A stretch of DNA of 64,000 nt, from contig NZ_MCBX01000012.1 of the NCBI RefSeq assembly GCF_001723685.1, positions 16,010 through 80,009 of the forward strand. Reading direction: 5' to 3'. The notes below the pieces were generated by a model. That model saw only the letters and a list, made by a program, of their open reading frames with translations, made no database searches and had not been told where the DNA came from. Each line of letters begins with the position of its first letter. Position 1 is the stretch's first letter. The stretch is from Candidatus Marithrix sp. Canyon 246. Lineage in GTDB: Bacteria > Pseudomonadota > Gammaproteobacteria > Beggiatoales > Beggiatoaceae. Shown piece after piece: positions 27,614-36,358 of the stretch. The translations under genes and the position numbers were made by a program.

Positions 27614-28714
27614 ATGAAGAAACTATTGTTATTAGTTCTATTAGTAAATAGTAATATTTTATTTGCAGCTAAAAGCGAGACTTTTGCAACTTCATTTTCG
27701 ATTGGTGAATATGCTAAAAATTATAATGATAATGTAAAACTTACTAAAAAATTGATGATTCCAGATGCCAATAGTTTAGAAGTGACTGTTGTTGGTAAGA
27801 TAGAAAAAAATTATGATTATTTAATTATTAGAGATAGTAAGAAAAAAGAAATTGCGAAATTTAGTGGTGTTATAAATGAACAATTTACTGTAGAAGGTTC
27901 TGCGATTTTTGTAAGTTTTCAGTCTGATAATCGCACCAATGATAAGGGTGTGGTTGTTAAAATTTTTTCGCGTTTGTCAGGAACAATATTTAATGAAATC
28001 AAACATCAATTGATTGATGCTAGTAATATTATTTTAAAACAAGGTACGCGAGAAGCTTATATTAAGATTACAGAACATTTAAAGCAATTTAAAAGTTTAC
28101 AAACTAAATTGAATCGAGAAAATGCTGAATCTTTAATGAGTGAAATAATTCAAAGCTTTATTGCTGTTGCACAAAATTATAAAAATATGGCAGCTATGAA
28201 GGCAGAATTAATGGATGTGCATGAAACACAATTTGAATTGATTACCAGTTTAGAGGGTAGAACTTTGCATAATATCGAAGGTTTAGAAAAGCAAAAACAA
28301 GCTAAATTAGTTCAACTGAAAAAGGCGCAAATTGAATTAACTAATATTGTTGATCCTTTAGAAAGGCAAAAAAAACAATTATCTATTGATGGTTATAAAA
28401 GTATTGTTGAAAGTTTATATGCACAAAAAGTTGTATGGCAGAAATTTTATAATGCACAAAATCGTCTAGAGGCAAAATTGCATAATCATTCTCAAAAAAT
28501 TGAATTGCTATTGCATATGTTAAATATCAATGCAGATATTTATCAACAATCGGCTAATATAGCTTTGTTAGGTAAAACTTCTTTAGTTAGTTTAAAAAAA
28601 CTTACTGATTTAAGTGAATTAAAAATTATTGTTAGGCAGATTGCAGAAAGTGAAAGTGATATTAAGCAATGGATTAAAAATCATAATTTTAAGTATAGTG
28701 GTAATATTAATTAA
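27614..28714 (+). CDS. Exported protein with C-terminal coiled coil
   Basis: 366 residues from ATG 27614; the upstream in-frame start at 27593 would put seven residues before the signal peptide (KKLLLLVLLVNSNILFAA). The N-terminal half (about 20-125) is strand-rich and ends in a region resembling periplasmic sensor or cap domains; the C-terminal half is long helices (SLMSEIIQSFIAVAQNYKNM, QKQAKLVQLKKAQIEL). No family recognised. It starts a run of overlapping genes ending in an OmpA-domain lipoprotein. Confidence 0.65.
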   Translation: MKKLLLLVLLVNSNILFAAKSETFATSFSIGEYAKNYNDNVKLTKKLMIPDANSLEVTVVGKIEKNYDYLIIRDSKKKEIAKFSGVINEQFTVEGSAIFVSFQSDNRTNDKGVVVKIFSRLSGTIFNEIKHQLIDASNIILKQGTREAYIKITEHLKQFKSLQTKLNRENAESLMSEIIQSFIAVAQNYKNMAAMKAELMDVHETQFELITSLEGRTLHNIEGLEKQKQAKLVQLKKAQIELTNIVDPLERQKKQLSIDGYKSIVESLYAQKVVWQKFYNAQNRLEAKLHNHSQKIELLLHMLNINADIYQQSANIALLGKTSLVSLKKLTDLSELKIIVRQIAESESDIKQWIKNHNFKYSGNIN

Positions 28715-29027
28715 CTCTGATATTACGCAAGTTAAAGTGAAGCCAATTTTTACTAAACCGCCAAAACCTCCAGAAGTATATTGGTCAATATTAACTAAGC
28801 AAATATTAGATTTAGAAACAAAACATAGTCAAATTATTAGAGACTTAACTTCTGAATTATCAAACCAAGAAGTAAAAAATTTTAAACAATTCCCATCTGA
28901 GATAGCTTCTCCTACAGACGAAAAGCAAGATATAACTTGGTCAGATCTTGCTGATCAATTAATTAAACTTGAGCAACAACGCGATAATACTATTAATTAC
29001 TACATTAGCTTTGAAGATAAAAAATGA
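28629..29027 (+). CDS. Small protein with N-terminal membrane segment
   Basis: 132 residues at most. The frame overlaps the end of the previous gene by 86 bases, so the real start is probably further in, perhaps a GTG or ATA-like weak start before the hydrophobic segment KIIILSIVVILINSD. After that segment comes a Pro-rich linker (KPIFTKPPKPPEVYW) and two short helical repeats around SILTKQILDLETKHSQIIRD and DLADQLIKLEQQRDN, which resemble each other. The stop overlaps the next start in ATGA. Function unknown; it looks like a partner of the OmpA lipoprotein. Confidence 0.55.
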   Translation: MLGRLQKVKVILSNGLKIIILSIVVILINSDITQVKVKPIFTKPPKPPEVYWSILTKQILDLETKHSQIIRDLTSELSNQEVKNFKQFPSEIASPTDEKQDITWSDLADQLIKLEQQRDNTINYYISFEDKK

Positions 29028-29617
29028 TAATAAGAAACACTATAATTATTACTACATTAATTTTAAATGGTTGTGCTGGTGCGCCTGAAAAACCAGATTT
29101 AAAGGCAGAGGCAGAAGCAGCAGCTCTAGCAGCAGAACAAGCTCGTATAACAGAACTTCAAGCACGTGCTGCTGTTGAAGAAGAGGAAGCTCGTAAAAAA
29201 CAACAAAAACTAGCAAAATTGGAGGCAATGCGTAAACAAAACCCCAAATTAAAAAAGAAGTTAGCTAAATGGGAAAAAAGTCATAGTGGGCGTTTAGTTG
29301 TAACATTGTTAGATGAGCTGTTATTTGATGTTGATAAACGTGATATTAAAATTTTAGCTAAATTTCTGAAGCAGCATCCTAATCTAAAAATATCAGTGGA
29401 AGGATATACAGATAATAAGGGTAATCGTCAACATAACTTTGGTTTATCTGAACGACGCGCTACTTCAGTAAAATTTTCTTTAATGGAGCATGGTATTGCT
29501 TCTACACGTATTACAGCAAAAGGTTTAGGTGAAAGTCGCCCAGTTGCTAGTAATCGTAAGCGAGCAGGGCGTAAGAAAAATCGTAGAGTAGAAATTATTA
29601 TACATAGAGCAAATTAA
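29024..29617 (+). CDS. OmpA-family lipoprotein
   Basis: 197 residues. The lipobox LNGC places the lipidated Cys at 17. Residues about 25-75 are an Ala/Glu/Lys/Gln coiled coil. Residues about 85-195 are an OmpA C-terminal peptidoglycan-binding domain with VEGYTDNKGNRQHNFGLSER and the ending GRKKNRRVEI. The protein would tether the outer membrane to the wall. It overlaps the preceding small gene by four bases and is two bases ahead of the nuclease gene. Confidence 0.9.
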   Translation: MIIRNTIIITTLILNGCAGAPEKPDLKAEAEAAALAAEQARITELQARAAVEEEEARKKQQKLAKLEAMRKQNPKLKKKLAKWEKSHSGRLVVTLLDELLFDVDKRDIKILAKFLKQHPNLKISVEGYTDNKGNRQHNFGLSERRATSVKFSLMEHGIASTRITAKGLGESRPVASNRKRAGRKKNRRVEIIIHRAN

Positions 29618-29619
29618 AT

Positions 29620-30417
29620 ATGGAATTAAAGAGTATTCTGATAGGCAGTGCTGGTGTTATAGTTGGTGCTACAGTACAATATGTGATCTCAACACATTTA
29701 TGGCCAAATCGTCATAAAACTTATACTTGGATTTTTGCTTTACGTAATCATAAAAATTTTGGTGAGCCGACTGAAACTAGTGTAGTACTTGATAGGGATG
29801 GTTATAGTGTTGGTTATAGCTTTAAATATAAAGCTGCATTATGGGTATCATATATTATGTCTAAAGGTTCTGTTGGAATTAATGTAGAACGAGGAAATAA
29901 TTTTTATGCTGATCCCGATATTCCAGAACTACTTAGAGTTGAACCAAATGATTTTACAAATACAGGTTATGATAAAGGTCATTTAGCTCCTAGTGCCGCT
30001 ATCGATTTTAGCCGTCGAAGTAATGAGCAAACTTTTGCAATGTCTAATATTGTATTGCAAGATCCTAAATTAAATCGCCAAGCGTGGGGAAATTTAGAGG
30101 GAAAAGTTAGAAAATGGACTCAAACCAAGGGTAAAATGCTGGTTATTACTGGTCCAATATATAATGATAATCCAGAATTGATTAATGATATGCCAGTACC
30201 TGAGAGTTTTTATAAGGTAATTTACTCATTTAAGGATAAGCAGTGTATTGGTTTTATTTTTCCTAACAAGCCTGTCAAAGCGAGTGAATTATGGGATAAT
30301 GCAATGTCTGTAGCTGATGTTGAAGAAAAAACTGGCTATAATTTTTTTAGTAAAAAATCTAATAAAATAGATAAGAAACATTTAGATAAATCTTATTGGG
30401 AGAAAAATAATTTATGA
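29620..30417 (+). CDS. DNA/RNA non-specific endonuclease (NUC1/EndoG family)
   Basis: 265 residues. A hydrophobic N-terminal segment (SILIGSAGVIVGATVQYVIS) serves as a signal anchor. The beta-beta-alpha metal nuclease motif DKGHLAPSAA (around residue 121-130, catalytic His of the DRGH type) is followed by the conserved NIVLQDPKLNRQAWGNLE and the ITGPIYND block. It would cleave DNA and RNA in the periplasm or outside. Its end overlaps the cytochrome c4 gene by four bases. Confidence 0.9.
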   Translation: MELKSILIGSAGVIVGATVQYVISTHLWPNRHKTYTWIFALRNHKNFGEPTETSVVLDRDGYSVGYSFKYKAALWVSYIMSKGSVGINVERGNNFYADPDIPELLRVEPNDFTNTGYDKGHLAPSAAIDFSRRSNEQTFAMSNIVLQDPKLNRQAWGNLEGKVRKWTQTKGKMLVITGPIYNDNPELINDMPVPESFYKVIYSFKDKQCIGFIFPNKPVKASELWDNAMSVADVEEKTGYNFFSKKSNKIDKKHLDKSYWEKNNL

Positions 30418-31004
30418 AAAAACACATATTTGCGATCTGTATTTCTATAAGTTCTATTGCGGTTATGGCTGATGCTGGTAAAGATAAATCTGCGGTGTGT
30501 GCAGCTTGTCATGGTGCTGATGGTAATAGCACTAATGCATTATGGCCTAAATTAGCTGGACAACATGAAAGTTACATTGTTCAGCAATTGAAAAATTTTC
30601 AATCTGATGATCGTCAAGATCCAAGTATGTCACCTCAAGCAGCAAATTTAAGTGAACAAGATATGCTTGATTTAGCTGCTTATTTTGCTAGTGAAACTAT
30701 TAATGGAGGTAGTACTTCTAAAGATTCACTTATGCTAGGACAAAAAATTTATAGGGGCGGTAATAAAGAAACTGGTGTTAGTGCATGTATAGCCTGTCAT
30801 GGTCCAAGTGGCAAGGGTAATCCCGCAGCAAAATACCCAGCTATTAGTGGTCAACATGCTGCTTATGCTTTAAAACAATTGCAAGATTATAAGAGCGGTA
30901 AACGTAAAGCCACAGGTAAAGCCGAAATTATGCGTGATATTGCTATCAGAATGTCTGAAGCAGAAATGCAAGCTGTTACAAATTACATACAAGGTTTATA
31001 TTAA
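30414..31004 (+). CDS. Dihaem cytochrome c4
   Basis: 196 residues with a signal peptide (HIFAICISISSIAVMADA). Two haem c sites, CAACH near residue 34 and CIACH near 121, sit in two similar c-type cytochrome domains. The distal Met ligands are probably in SMSP and IAIRMS. Periplasmic cytochrome c4 passes electrons to terminal oxidases. It is followed one base later by dsbA, a neighbourhood common in gammaproteobacteria. Confidence 0.94.
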   Translation: MKKHIFAICISISSIAVMADAGKDKSAVCAACHGADGNSTNALWPKLAGQHESYIVQQLKNFQSDDRQDPSMSPQAANLSEQDMLDLAAYFASETINGGSTSKDSLMLGQKIYRGGNKETGVSACIACHGPSGKGNPAAKYPAISGQHAAYALKQLQDYKSGKRKATGKAEIMRDIAIRMSEAEMQAVTNYIQGLY

Positions 31005-31005
31005 T

Positions 31006-31659
31006 ATGATTAAAAATACTTTTTTTATTGGTTTATTCACATTTTTTATTAGCAGCATTAGTTTTGCTGAAGATCCTTATGCTGGTCAGTATAAGGTGTT
31101 AGATTTTCCTGAAGAAACAACAACAAGCAATGGTAAAGTGGAAGTGTTAGAATTTTTCTGGTATGGCTGCCCACATTGTTCTCATATCGAAGCACCTTTA
31201 AATAATTGGTTAAAAACTAAAGCCGATTATATAGAATTTAAACGGGTGCCTGCTGTTTTTCATCAAACTCATGGTTGGGCTTTTGGTGCAAAAGCATATT
31301 ATATTGCAGATGCTTTGGATATGTTAGATACAATTCATGGTGCAATTTTTAATGCCATACATAATTCCAAACCAAAACAGTATGATATTATTCAATCAAA
31401 AGATGGTCTTAGAAGCTTTTTTGAAAAACATGGAGTAAAGGCAAAAAAATTTAACCGAGTTTATAGGTCATTTTGGATTTATAAACAATTAAATACTGCG
31501 GTTGATACAACTGCTGCTTATGATTTAAATGGTGTGCCAGCGATTATTGTCAATGGTAAATATAAATTGCCGGGAGAGAAATTTTCTGGTTATAAAAATA
31601 TGATGAAAGTTGTTGATTATTTAGCAGCTAAAGAATATCAGGCTTCTAATAATAAGTAA
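31006..31659 (+). CDS. dsbA: Thiol:disulfide interchange protein DsbA
   Basis: 217 residues from ATG 31006, one base after the cytochrome c4 stop. The signal peptide ends near ISFAE; the active site is WYGCPHCSHIE, and the cis-Pro loop is NGVPAIIVNGKY. It introduces disulfides into exported proteins, of which this window has many with paired cysteines. A longer frame starting at 30934 overlaps the cytochrome gene and is not credible. Confidence 0.94.
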   Translation: MIKNTFFIGLFTFFISSISFAEDPYAGQYKVLDFPEETTTSNGKVEVLEFFWYGCPHCSHIEAPLNNWLKTKADYIEFKRVPAVFHQTHGWAFGAKAYYIADALDMLDTIHGAIFNAIHNSKPKQYDIIQSKDGLRSFFEKHGVKAKKFNRVYRSFWIYKQLNTAVDTTAAYDLNGVPAIIVNGKYKLPGEKFSGYKNMMKVVDYLAAKEYQASNNK

Positions 31660-31665
31660 CGAGAA

Positions 31666-31698
31666 AAACCTGACAGGTTTTTAAAACCTGTCAGGTTT
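31666..31698. repeat. 33-bp dispersed palindrome, copy 1 (terminator-like)
   Basis: 16-bp perfect inverted arms around a single T, containing CCTGACAGG and CCTGTCAGG. It lies between the convergent dsbA and CHAT protease genes. Two nearly identical copies occur at 55624-55656 and 63312-63344. The T-rich flanks on both sides would make it a bidirectional terminator at this site. Confidence 0.9.
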
Positions 31699-31702
31699 AA
31701 TC

Positions 31703-33154
31703 TTATATCCAATTACCAATCAACACCAAAGGTGCCCAATAAATTGGGTGATGATATATTGTATCAATGACTATTTTTTGAGCCGCTTGTAAAGCTTGTG
31801 CTTTTGATTGGTTGTTAAAATAGTTTTGATAAAATATATTTATTAGATGATAAGTCGTTAAATCATGAGCTTTCCATAGTGTCGCTAATGAGCTTATAGC
31901 TCCCGCCTTTATCGCAATTCCTGATAATCCTAAAGCTGCCCATTCTTGATCACCTTTTGCGGTATTACAAGCACTTAATGTTAATAAGTCAATTGTTTGT
32001 TTGAATTTTATCATTGAATCTAATTCATTTAGCTTGATTTTACCGTTTTGAGTAATGATAAAACTGGCTTTTGCTTCTGATGCAAATTCTGCATGGCTGG
32101 TTATATGAACAATATTATAATTATCTTTATTTAAATAGCTTTTGAAATTTGCCGCTGTAAATTTTTCATCTAATAATTGACTAGTTTCTCCAAGTTTGCT
32201 AATTAGTTTAATTTCATTTTTTGCATAATGTAATTTGGCATAGCCTTGTGTAGCTTTAGTGATAGCGGCAACTAATATCTTTTTCTTCTGTTTATTAGTT
32301 TTAGCTATGGTTAAATTTAGACTAGGCGTAATTGCTAGCGCGTATTTTTCAATTAAAAATTGTTTACCATCATGTAATGCTGCCATTGATAATGTGCCTA
32401 ATATACCTTCAGGCACAAATACTAATGTCTTAATATTATTTAGGGTGATTGGGCGAATTAGCCAATTATATAGACGCTGTGCAGTTTTTAAATAACTAGT
32501 ATCTTCTAAATCACTACGCCCTTTTTGTATGGCTTTATTAAATGCTGTGACTGTATTATAAATTTGCTGATGCCCAACATTTACTGTAATACGTTTCAAA
32601 TCTTGATGCGGCAAACTTATTATTAATTCTAGCCGCTTTTCTAAAACGATAGGATAAATCACAGCAGTATGCCTATCTGCGATTTTGTCAATCGACTTAG
32701 TTTTTAATAAAACACAATCTCCAAAATAACTTTTTAAATCTGCGGTTTTTAATTGTTCAACTACATCTCTAGCCTCAGCGATTGAGTTTTGTTGTAACAA
32801 TAAATCAGCTAATTCAAAATATATAGGGCGTATTTTTTGATAAATATTAGATTTGGTTTTACAAAAATAATTCAAACCATCTAAGGCTTGTTGATAAGCG
32901 GCAATTGCTGGAACTATTTTATTTTGTGCTTTAAAAATTCGCCCCAATTGCCATTGCCATCGAATTAACCAAGCTGGATGATAAGCTTCTTGCGCTTTAA
33001 AAATGGCTCGGCGCGTCAACACCAAGGCTTCATCATAACGCTGCTGTTGTTCATATTTTTCTGCTAAAAAACCATAATATTTATGATCATTAGCAGTTAC
33101 AATAGTGCTAATACTAATACTTAACACCAAAATTATAATTTGAAAAAACGGCAT
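31703..33154 (-). CDS. Exported TPR-CHAT domain protease
   Basis: 483 residues from the ATG at 33154, which follows the stop of the upstream gene by one base; an in-frame ATG at 33175 would overlap it. A signal peptide (FFQIIILVLSISISTIVTAND) precedes TPR-like helices (about residues 30-150). The C-terminal CHAT caspase-like domain keeps the dyad: His354 in HITSHAEF and Cys396 in TLSACNTAKGD (numbered from the 33154 start). The closing LSGIAIKAGAISSLATLW segment is typical. It is the last gene of the caspase/sigma/anti-sigma-like/CHAT run and would work in the periplasm. Targets are unknown; the membrane protein encoded just upstream is the obvious candidate. Confidence 0.9.
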   Translation of the reverse strand: MPFFQIIILVLSISISTIVTANDHKYYGFLAEKYEQQQRYDEALVLTRRAIFKAQEAYHPAWLIRWQWQLGRIFKAQNKIVPAIAAYQQALDGLNYFCKTKSNIYQKIRPIYFELADLLLQQNSIAEARDVVEQLKTADLKSYFGDCVLLKTKSIDKIADRHTAVIYPIVLEKRLELIISLPHQDLKRITVNVGHQQIYNTVTAFNKAIQKGRSDLEDTSYLKTAQRLYNWLIRPITLNNIKTLVFVPEGILGTLSMAALHDGKQFLIEKYALAITPSLNLTIAKTNKQKKKILVAAITKATQGYAKLHYAKNEIKLISKLGETSQLLDEKFTAANFKSYLNKDNYNIVHITSHAEFASEAKASFIITQNGKIKLNELDSMIKFKQTIDLLTLSACNTAKGDQEWAALGLSGIAIKAGAISSLATLWKAHDLTTYHLINIFYQNYFNNQSKAQALQAAQKIVIDTIYHHPIYWAPLVLIGNWI

Positions 33155-33155
33155 C

Positions 33156-33743
33156 TTATTCTGGTAATTTAACAATTATACGTACTGATCTATTTTCAGC
33201 ATCAATACCAATACGATCACATAAATCACGTAGCTTATCAGATGCTGATGTTGGCATTTCGATATCTAATTGATATGATTTTTGTTTGTTCGTTAATTTG
33301 ACATCTGCACCAGCGGCAATAAATTCTTGTTTCAATTGTTCTGCTGTTTGTTTAGCAGTTGGAGATATTTTTACAATAGCTTCTGTAGAATTAAGTGGCT
33401 GTATTTTGGGTGCAGATTTTGGTAACATCAAATCATTATTCTTTGGATTAGGTATCATTTTAACAACAATCAATCCAACAAAAGAAACAACTACAACTAA
33501 AGGCACTAAAACTGGTGTCATTGTATTCGATGCCCACCAAAGACGCAATTTTTCTATGAAAGTTTCTTTAGGTTCTGTTTTAGTTTCAGCAGCAATTCTT
33601 GACATTAGTTTTTGTAATTGTTCTTCAGCATGAAACGCATCTCGCAAAGCTTGAGCTTCAGCTACGGTATCAGGGTTAGCATCTTCTGGCACATTTTTAC
33701 CAGCAATTGTATCTAACCAAATTTTATCATCATTATTTAACAT
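33156..33743 (-). CDS. Single-pass membrane protein in anti-sigma position
   Basis: 195 residues. A cytoplasmic N-terminal part (1-72) with helices around EAQALRDAFHAEEQLQKLM, one membrane segment (about 76-97, TPVLVPLVVVVSFVGLIVV), and a periplasmic C-terminal domain (about 100-195) with TAKQTAEQLKQEFIAAGADV and a strand-rich end. The zinc anti-sigma motif HxxxCxxC is absent. Placement between an ECF-type sigma gene and a CHAT protease, and the topology, suggest a transmembrane anti-sigma factor or sensor cut by the protease. That role is inference. Confidence 0.7.
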   Translation of the reverse strand: MLNNDDKIWLDTIAGKNVPEDANPDTVAEAQALRDAFHAEEQLQKLMSRIAAETKTEPKETFIEKLRLWWASNTMTPVLVPLVVVVSFVGLIVVKMIPNPKNNDLMLPKSAPKIQPLNSTEAIVKISPTAKQTAEQLKQEFIAAGADVKLTNKQKSYQLDIEMPTSASDKLRDLCDRIGIDAENRSVRIIVKLPE

Positions 33744-33770
33744 AATTTTTTTCCTATTAATTATTATTTA

Positions 33771-34346
33771 TTAATTTTTATTACAATCCTCCCAACATTC
33801 TTTAAAAGAAGAAATCTGTTTGAAGGTTTTCCGACAATTCGAGAAAAAGCTTGTGGTAGCAGATAATGATCGATTAATTTTTTGAGATGTTTCTTTTATA
33901 GAATGCCCTTTGTAAAAAAACATCAGGCTATCATAGCAATTTTTATACAATGGATTTGTATTATAAGCTATGTTTGTTCTTATACAATATTGATAACAAT
34001 CATCTTTTTCTAATTTTTCCATTTCTAAAAAAAATATATCAATTTCATTTTTGGCTAGTGGATTCTTGATCATAAATTTTTCCTTTCTCAATCTTTTGCT
34101 GGTTTCTTGAATAGCCAATGTACCTAACCAAGTCAAGACACTACATTGTTCTTTAAAACCTTTAATTGTATGATGAAATTGAAAGAACGTATCATTACAG
34201 ATTTCATCTGCTGATGCTTCAGAAATCGGCTTCTTTTTTATAGATAAGATCGCCTTTCTAACTCGGCTATAATATTTTCTATGCAGAAATTCTAAGCCTT
34301 TCGGATTATTTTTACGCATTAATTCTAATGCTTCTTTGTCATTCAT
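33771..34346 (-). CDS. ECF-type RNA polymerase sigma factor
   Basis: 191 residues from the ATG at 34346, which has AGGAAGTG just upstream; a longer frame to 34403 would overlap the caspase gene. The region 2 pattern is visible in GLEFLHRKYYSRVRKAIL, ICNDTFFQFHHTIKGF and VLTWLGTLAIQETSKRLRKE, and region 4 in YDSLMFFYKGHSIKETSQKI followed by a recognition helix. The linker (ENEIDIF... DDCYQYCIRT) is longer and more Cys-rich than usual. It would direct RNA polymerase to a stress or surface-signal regulon. The next gene downstream encodes the likely membrane-bound antagonist. Confidence 0.85.
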   Translation of the reverse strand: MNDKEALELMRKNNPKGLEFLHRKYYSRVRKAILSIKKKPISEASADEICNDTFFQFHHTIKGFKEQCSVLTWLGTLAIQETSKRLRKEKFMIKNPLAKNEIDIFFLEMEKLEKDDCYQYCIRTNIAYNTNPLYKNCYDSLMFFYKGHSIKETSQKINRSLSATTSFFSNCRKTFKQISSFKECWEDCNKN

Positions 34347-34362
34347 AGTTACACTTCCTATT

Positions 34363-35187
34363 TCATTCAGAATACCATCTTTGTGGCTCTTGTTGAATAT
34401 CACAGTTACTAGATTCTAACTTAATTTCATTAGCAGTGATTTCAAATATACCTTCAAGTGTTTTATTAGGATAAGCTTTAATATTTTTTAAAAAATAAAC
34501 AGTAAAAAAACCACCCTGAGCAATTTCCCAAGCGGTTTGAGATTCCTTAGCAGCGGCATATAATACACCCTTAATTCTATTCTTTAACGGCTTAACTTCA
34601 CAAGTTTTCTTGGGTAATAAGGAATTTATATAATCCATCAACCAAAATTTAGATTTGGCATTCTGACACATTTTATCGCCTCTAAACATACCACCAGAAA
34701 AGCAAGTATCTATAACACTAATTATATTATTGGTATTAATTTGATTAACCCAATAGACAAATAAATCATCACTAATAGCTTGATACCTTTTACCTGTAAA
34801 ATCAAATGGAATCAAAGCTTCATCGACACAATTTTGTTCATCATTAGTACTATCAGGATATTGAGTGCCATGCCCAGAAAAATAAATAAATACCTGATCC
34901 TTTGAATCAACTATTTTAGCTAAACCTTTCAAAGAAGATTCAAATTCCCAAGATGTGACATTTTTAATCAAACATACATTAGAATTTGGTATCTTAAAGC
35001 GTTGCTGAATGACATTGAGAAAATTTTCAGCGTCATGATTTGTGTTTTTCAAATCACCTGTATTGGCACCCATTGCTAAAATAAACTTAGCAGGTGTAGA
35101 AGAATTATATTTGAGATTGTTCCAACATGAAACAGCTGGAGAAGAAAGGAAGTGGGATATGAATATAAAAAAAACTAATCTAATCAT
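34363..35187 (-). CDS. Exported caspase-like (peptidase C14) protein
   Basis: 274 residues from the ATG at 35187, which has AGGTG nine bases upstream; a GTG at 35199 is less likely. A signal peptide (IRLVFFIFISHFLSSPAVSC) could be a normal or lipoprotein-like signal. The metacaspase fold is clear: FILAMGAN start, IYFSGHGTQYPD with catalytic His106, and VIDTCFSGGMF with catalytic Cys162. Metacaspases cut after Arg or Lys. It is 17 bases ahead of the sigma factor gene and leads a four-gene run ending in a second caspase-like fold protease (CHAT). Confidence 0.9.
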   Translation of the reverse strand: MIRLVFFIFISHFLSSPAVSCWNNLKYNSSTPAKFILAMGANTGDLKNTNHDAENFLNVIQQRFKIPNSNVCLIKNVTSWEFESSLKGLAKIVDSKDQVFIYFSGHGTQYPDSTNDEQNCVDEALIPFDFTGKRYQAISDDLFVYWVNQINTNNIISVIDTCFSGGMFRGDKMCQNAKSKFWLMDYINSLLPKKTCEVKPLKNRIKGVLYAAAKESQTAWEIAQGGFFTVYFLKNIKAYPNKTLEGIFEITANEIKLESSNCDIQQEPQRWYSE

Positions 35188-35257
35188 TTTTTTTCGCACC
35201 TATTTAAATGCTTTAGTATAAAGCAAATAAATAGATGTGAAAATAAGAATAATTAAA

Positions 35258-36298
35258 TTACCAATGAACTTCAGCAGTCAACATAAATTGTGTTTCATCT
35301 TTAATACCTGCATTAAGTGAATCTGATTCATCATAATCAGTCTGTCTTACGTTAGCAATAAATCTAACTTGTTTATATAAATTATATACAGCACCAAGCA
35401 AATAATGTTTTCTATCGCCACCGCCATTTGATGCAACTGCTTGATCCCAATCATCATATCTACCAATAAACCAGAATTTATCCATTGGGCGATATTCAAA
35501 ATTCAAAGAATATCCATCACCTTCATAGACATCATTATTTCCATTATCAGCTTTTATATATTGCCCTGCAATTAAGAATTGCTTAGTGTTATATACAGCA
35601 TGTAAACCATTCAGAGTAAAATCATTATTTCCACGCTTATTATCTTCAAGACTTTTAATACCAAAATATGAAAAATTAATATAATCATTGCTTGGTTTTC
35701 TGCCTTTACTACTATCATATACATGATATGTTAAACGCGCTTCAGTAGATAAACCCTCACCATTTTCAATAGCATGGTATCCTTCACCGTTATAAACACC
35801 AATTTCACTAGAAAAATGAGCTAATTTAGTCTTAAAATTCACACCTAAATCGGCTGAATTTATAAGATGCGCACCATATCCAGACTCTACAAAAACTTTA
35901 GAAATAGAACGAAACCACCAACCATGATGTTCTTCATAGTCAATCCAAGGGCGATGAACTTGACCCATTTCCACACCAGTATAAGGTAATACTTCATCTA
36001 AATACAGATAAGCATATTTGACACGAGTCAACCAACTACCCTTATCTTTGTTTGAGCCTTTAGTTTCTTGAAAACTATCCAAAGTCAAACGCATATAATC
36101 TTTTTTGTTAAAATAGGCTTTGACTTGAAAATAATTACGTCTGGTTTCAAAATTACTTTCTCTATCACCACCATCTTCTTTTGAAGATGTAAAACCTAAA
36201 TAATGCACACCATTAAATTTTAATTCACTTATCGCTGAAGCATTAGTTGCAACTATAATTAGACATAATGCAAGAGCTTTTAAGGTTTTCTTTTGCAT
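35258..36298 (-). CDS. Porin (phosphate-selective OprO/OprP-like)
   Basis: About 346 residues with a signal peptide (KKTLKALALCLIIVATNASA). The mature protein is a run of alternating amphipathic strands with Gly/Asp/Asn turns, such as RRNYFQVKAYFNKKDYMRLTL split by turns, YINFSYFGIKSL and FWFIGRYDDWDQ, ending in the aromatic terminal strand FMLTAEVHW. That ending is the outer-membrane insertion signal. The family is the OprO/OprP-like beta-barrel porins. An in-frame ATG at 36313 is an alternative start. It is divergent from miaB. Confidence 0.85.
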   Translation of the reverse strand: MQKKTLKALALCLIIVATNASAISELKFNGVHYLGFTSSKEDGGDRESNFETRRNYFQVKAYFNKKDYMRLTLDSFQETKGSNKDKGSWLTRVKYAYLYLDEVLPYTGVEMGQVHRPWIDYEEHHGWWFRSISKVFVESGYGAHLINSADLGVNFKTKLAHFSSEIGVYNGEGYHAIENGEGLSTEARLTYHVYDSSKGRKPSNDYINFSYFGIKSLEDNKRGNNDFTLNGLHAVYNTKQFLIAGQYIKADNGNNDVYEGDGYSLNFEYRPMDKFWFIGRYDDWDQAVASNGGGDRKHYLLGAVYNLYKQVRFIANVRQTDYDESDSLNAGIKDETQFMLTAEVHW

Positions 36299-36358
36299 AT
36301 TACAAACACTCATTTATTAAAATAATGTTCAAGTATGCTTTACAAATATGACAAAATT

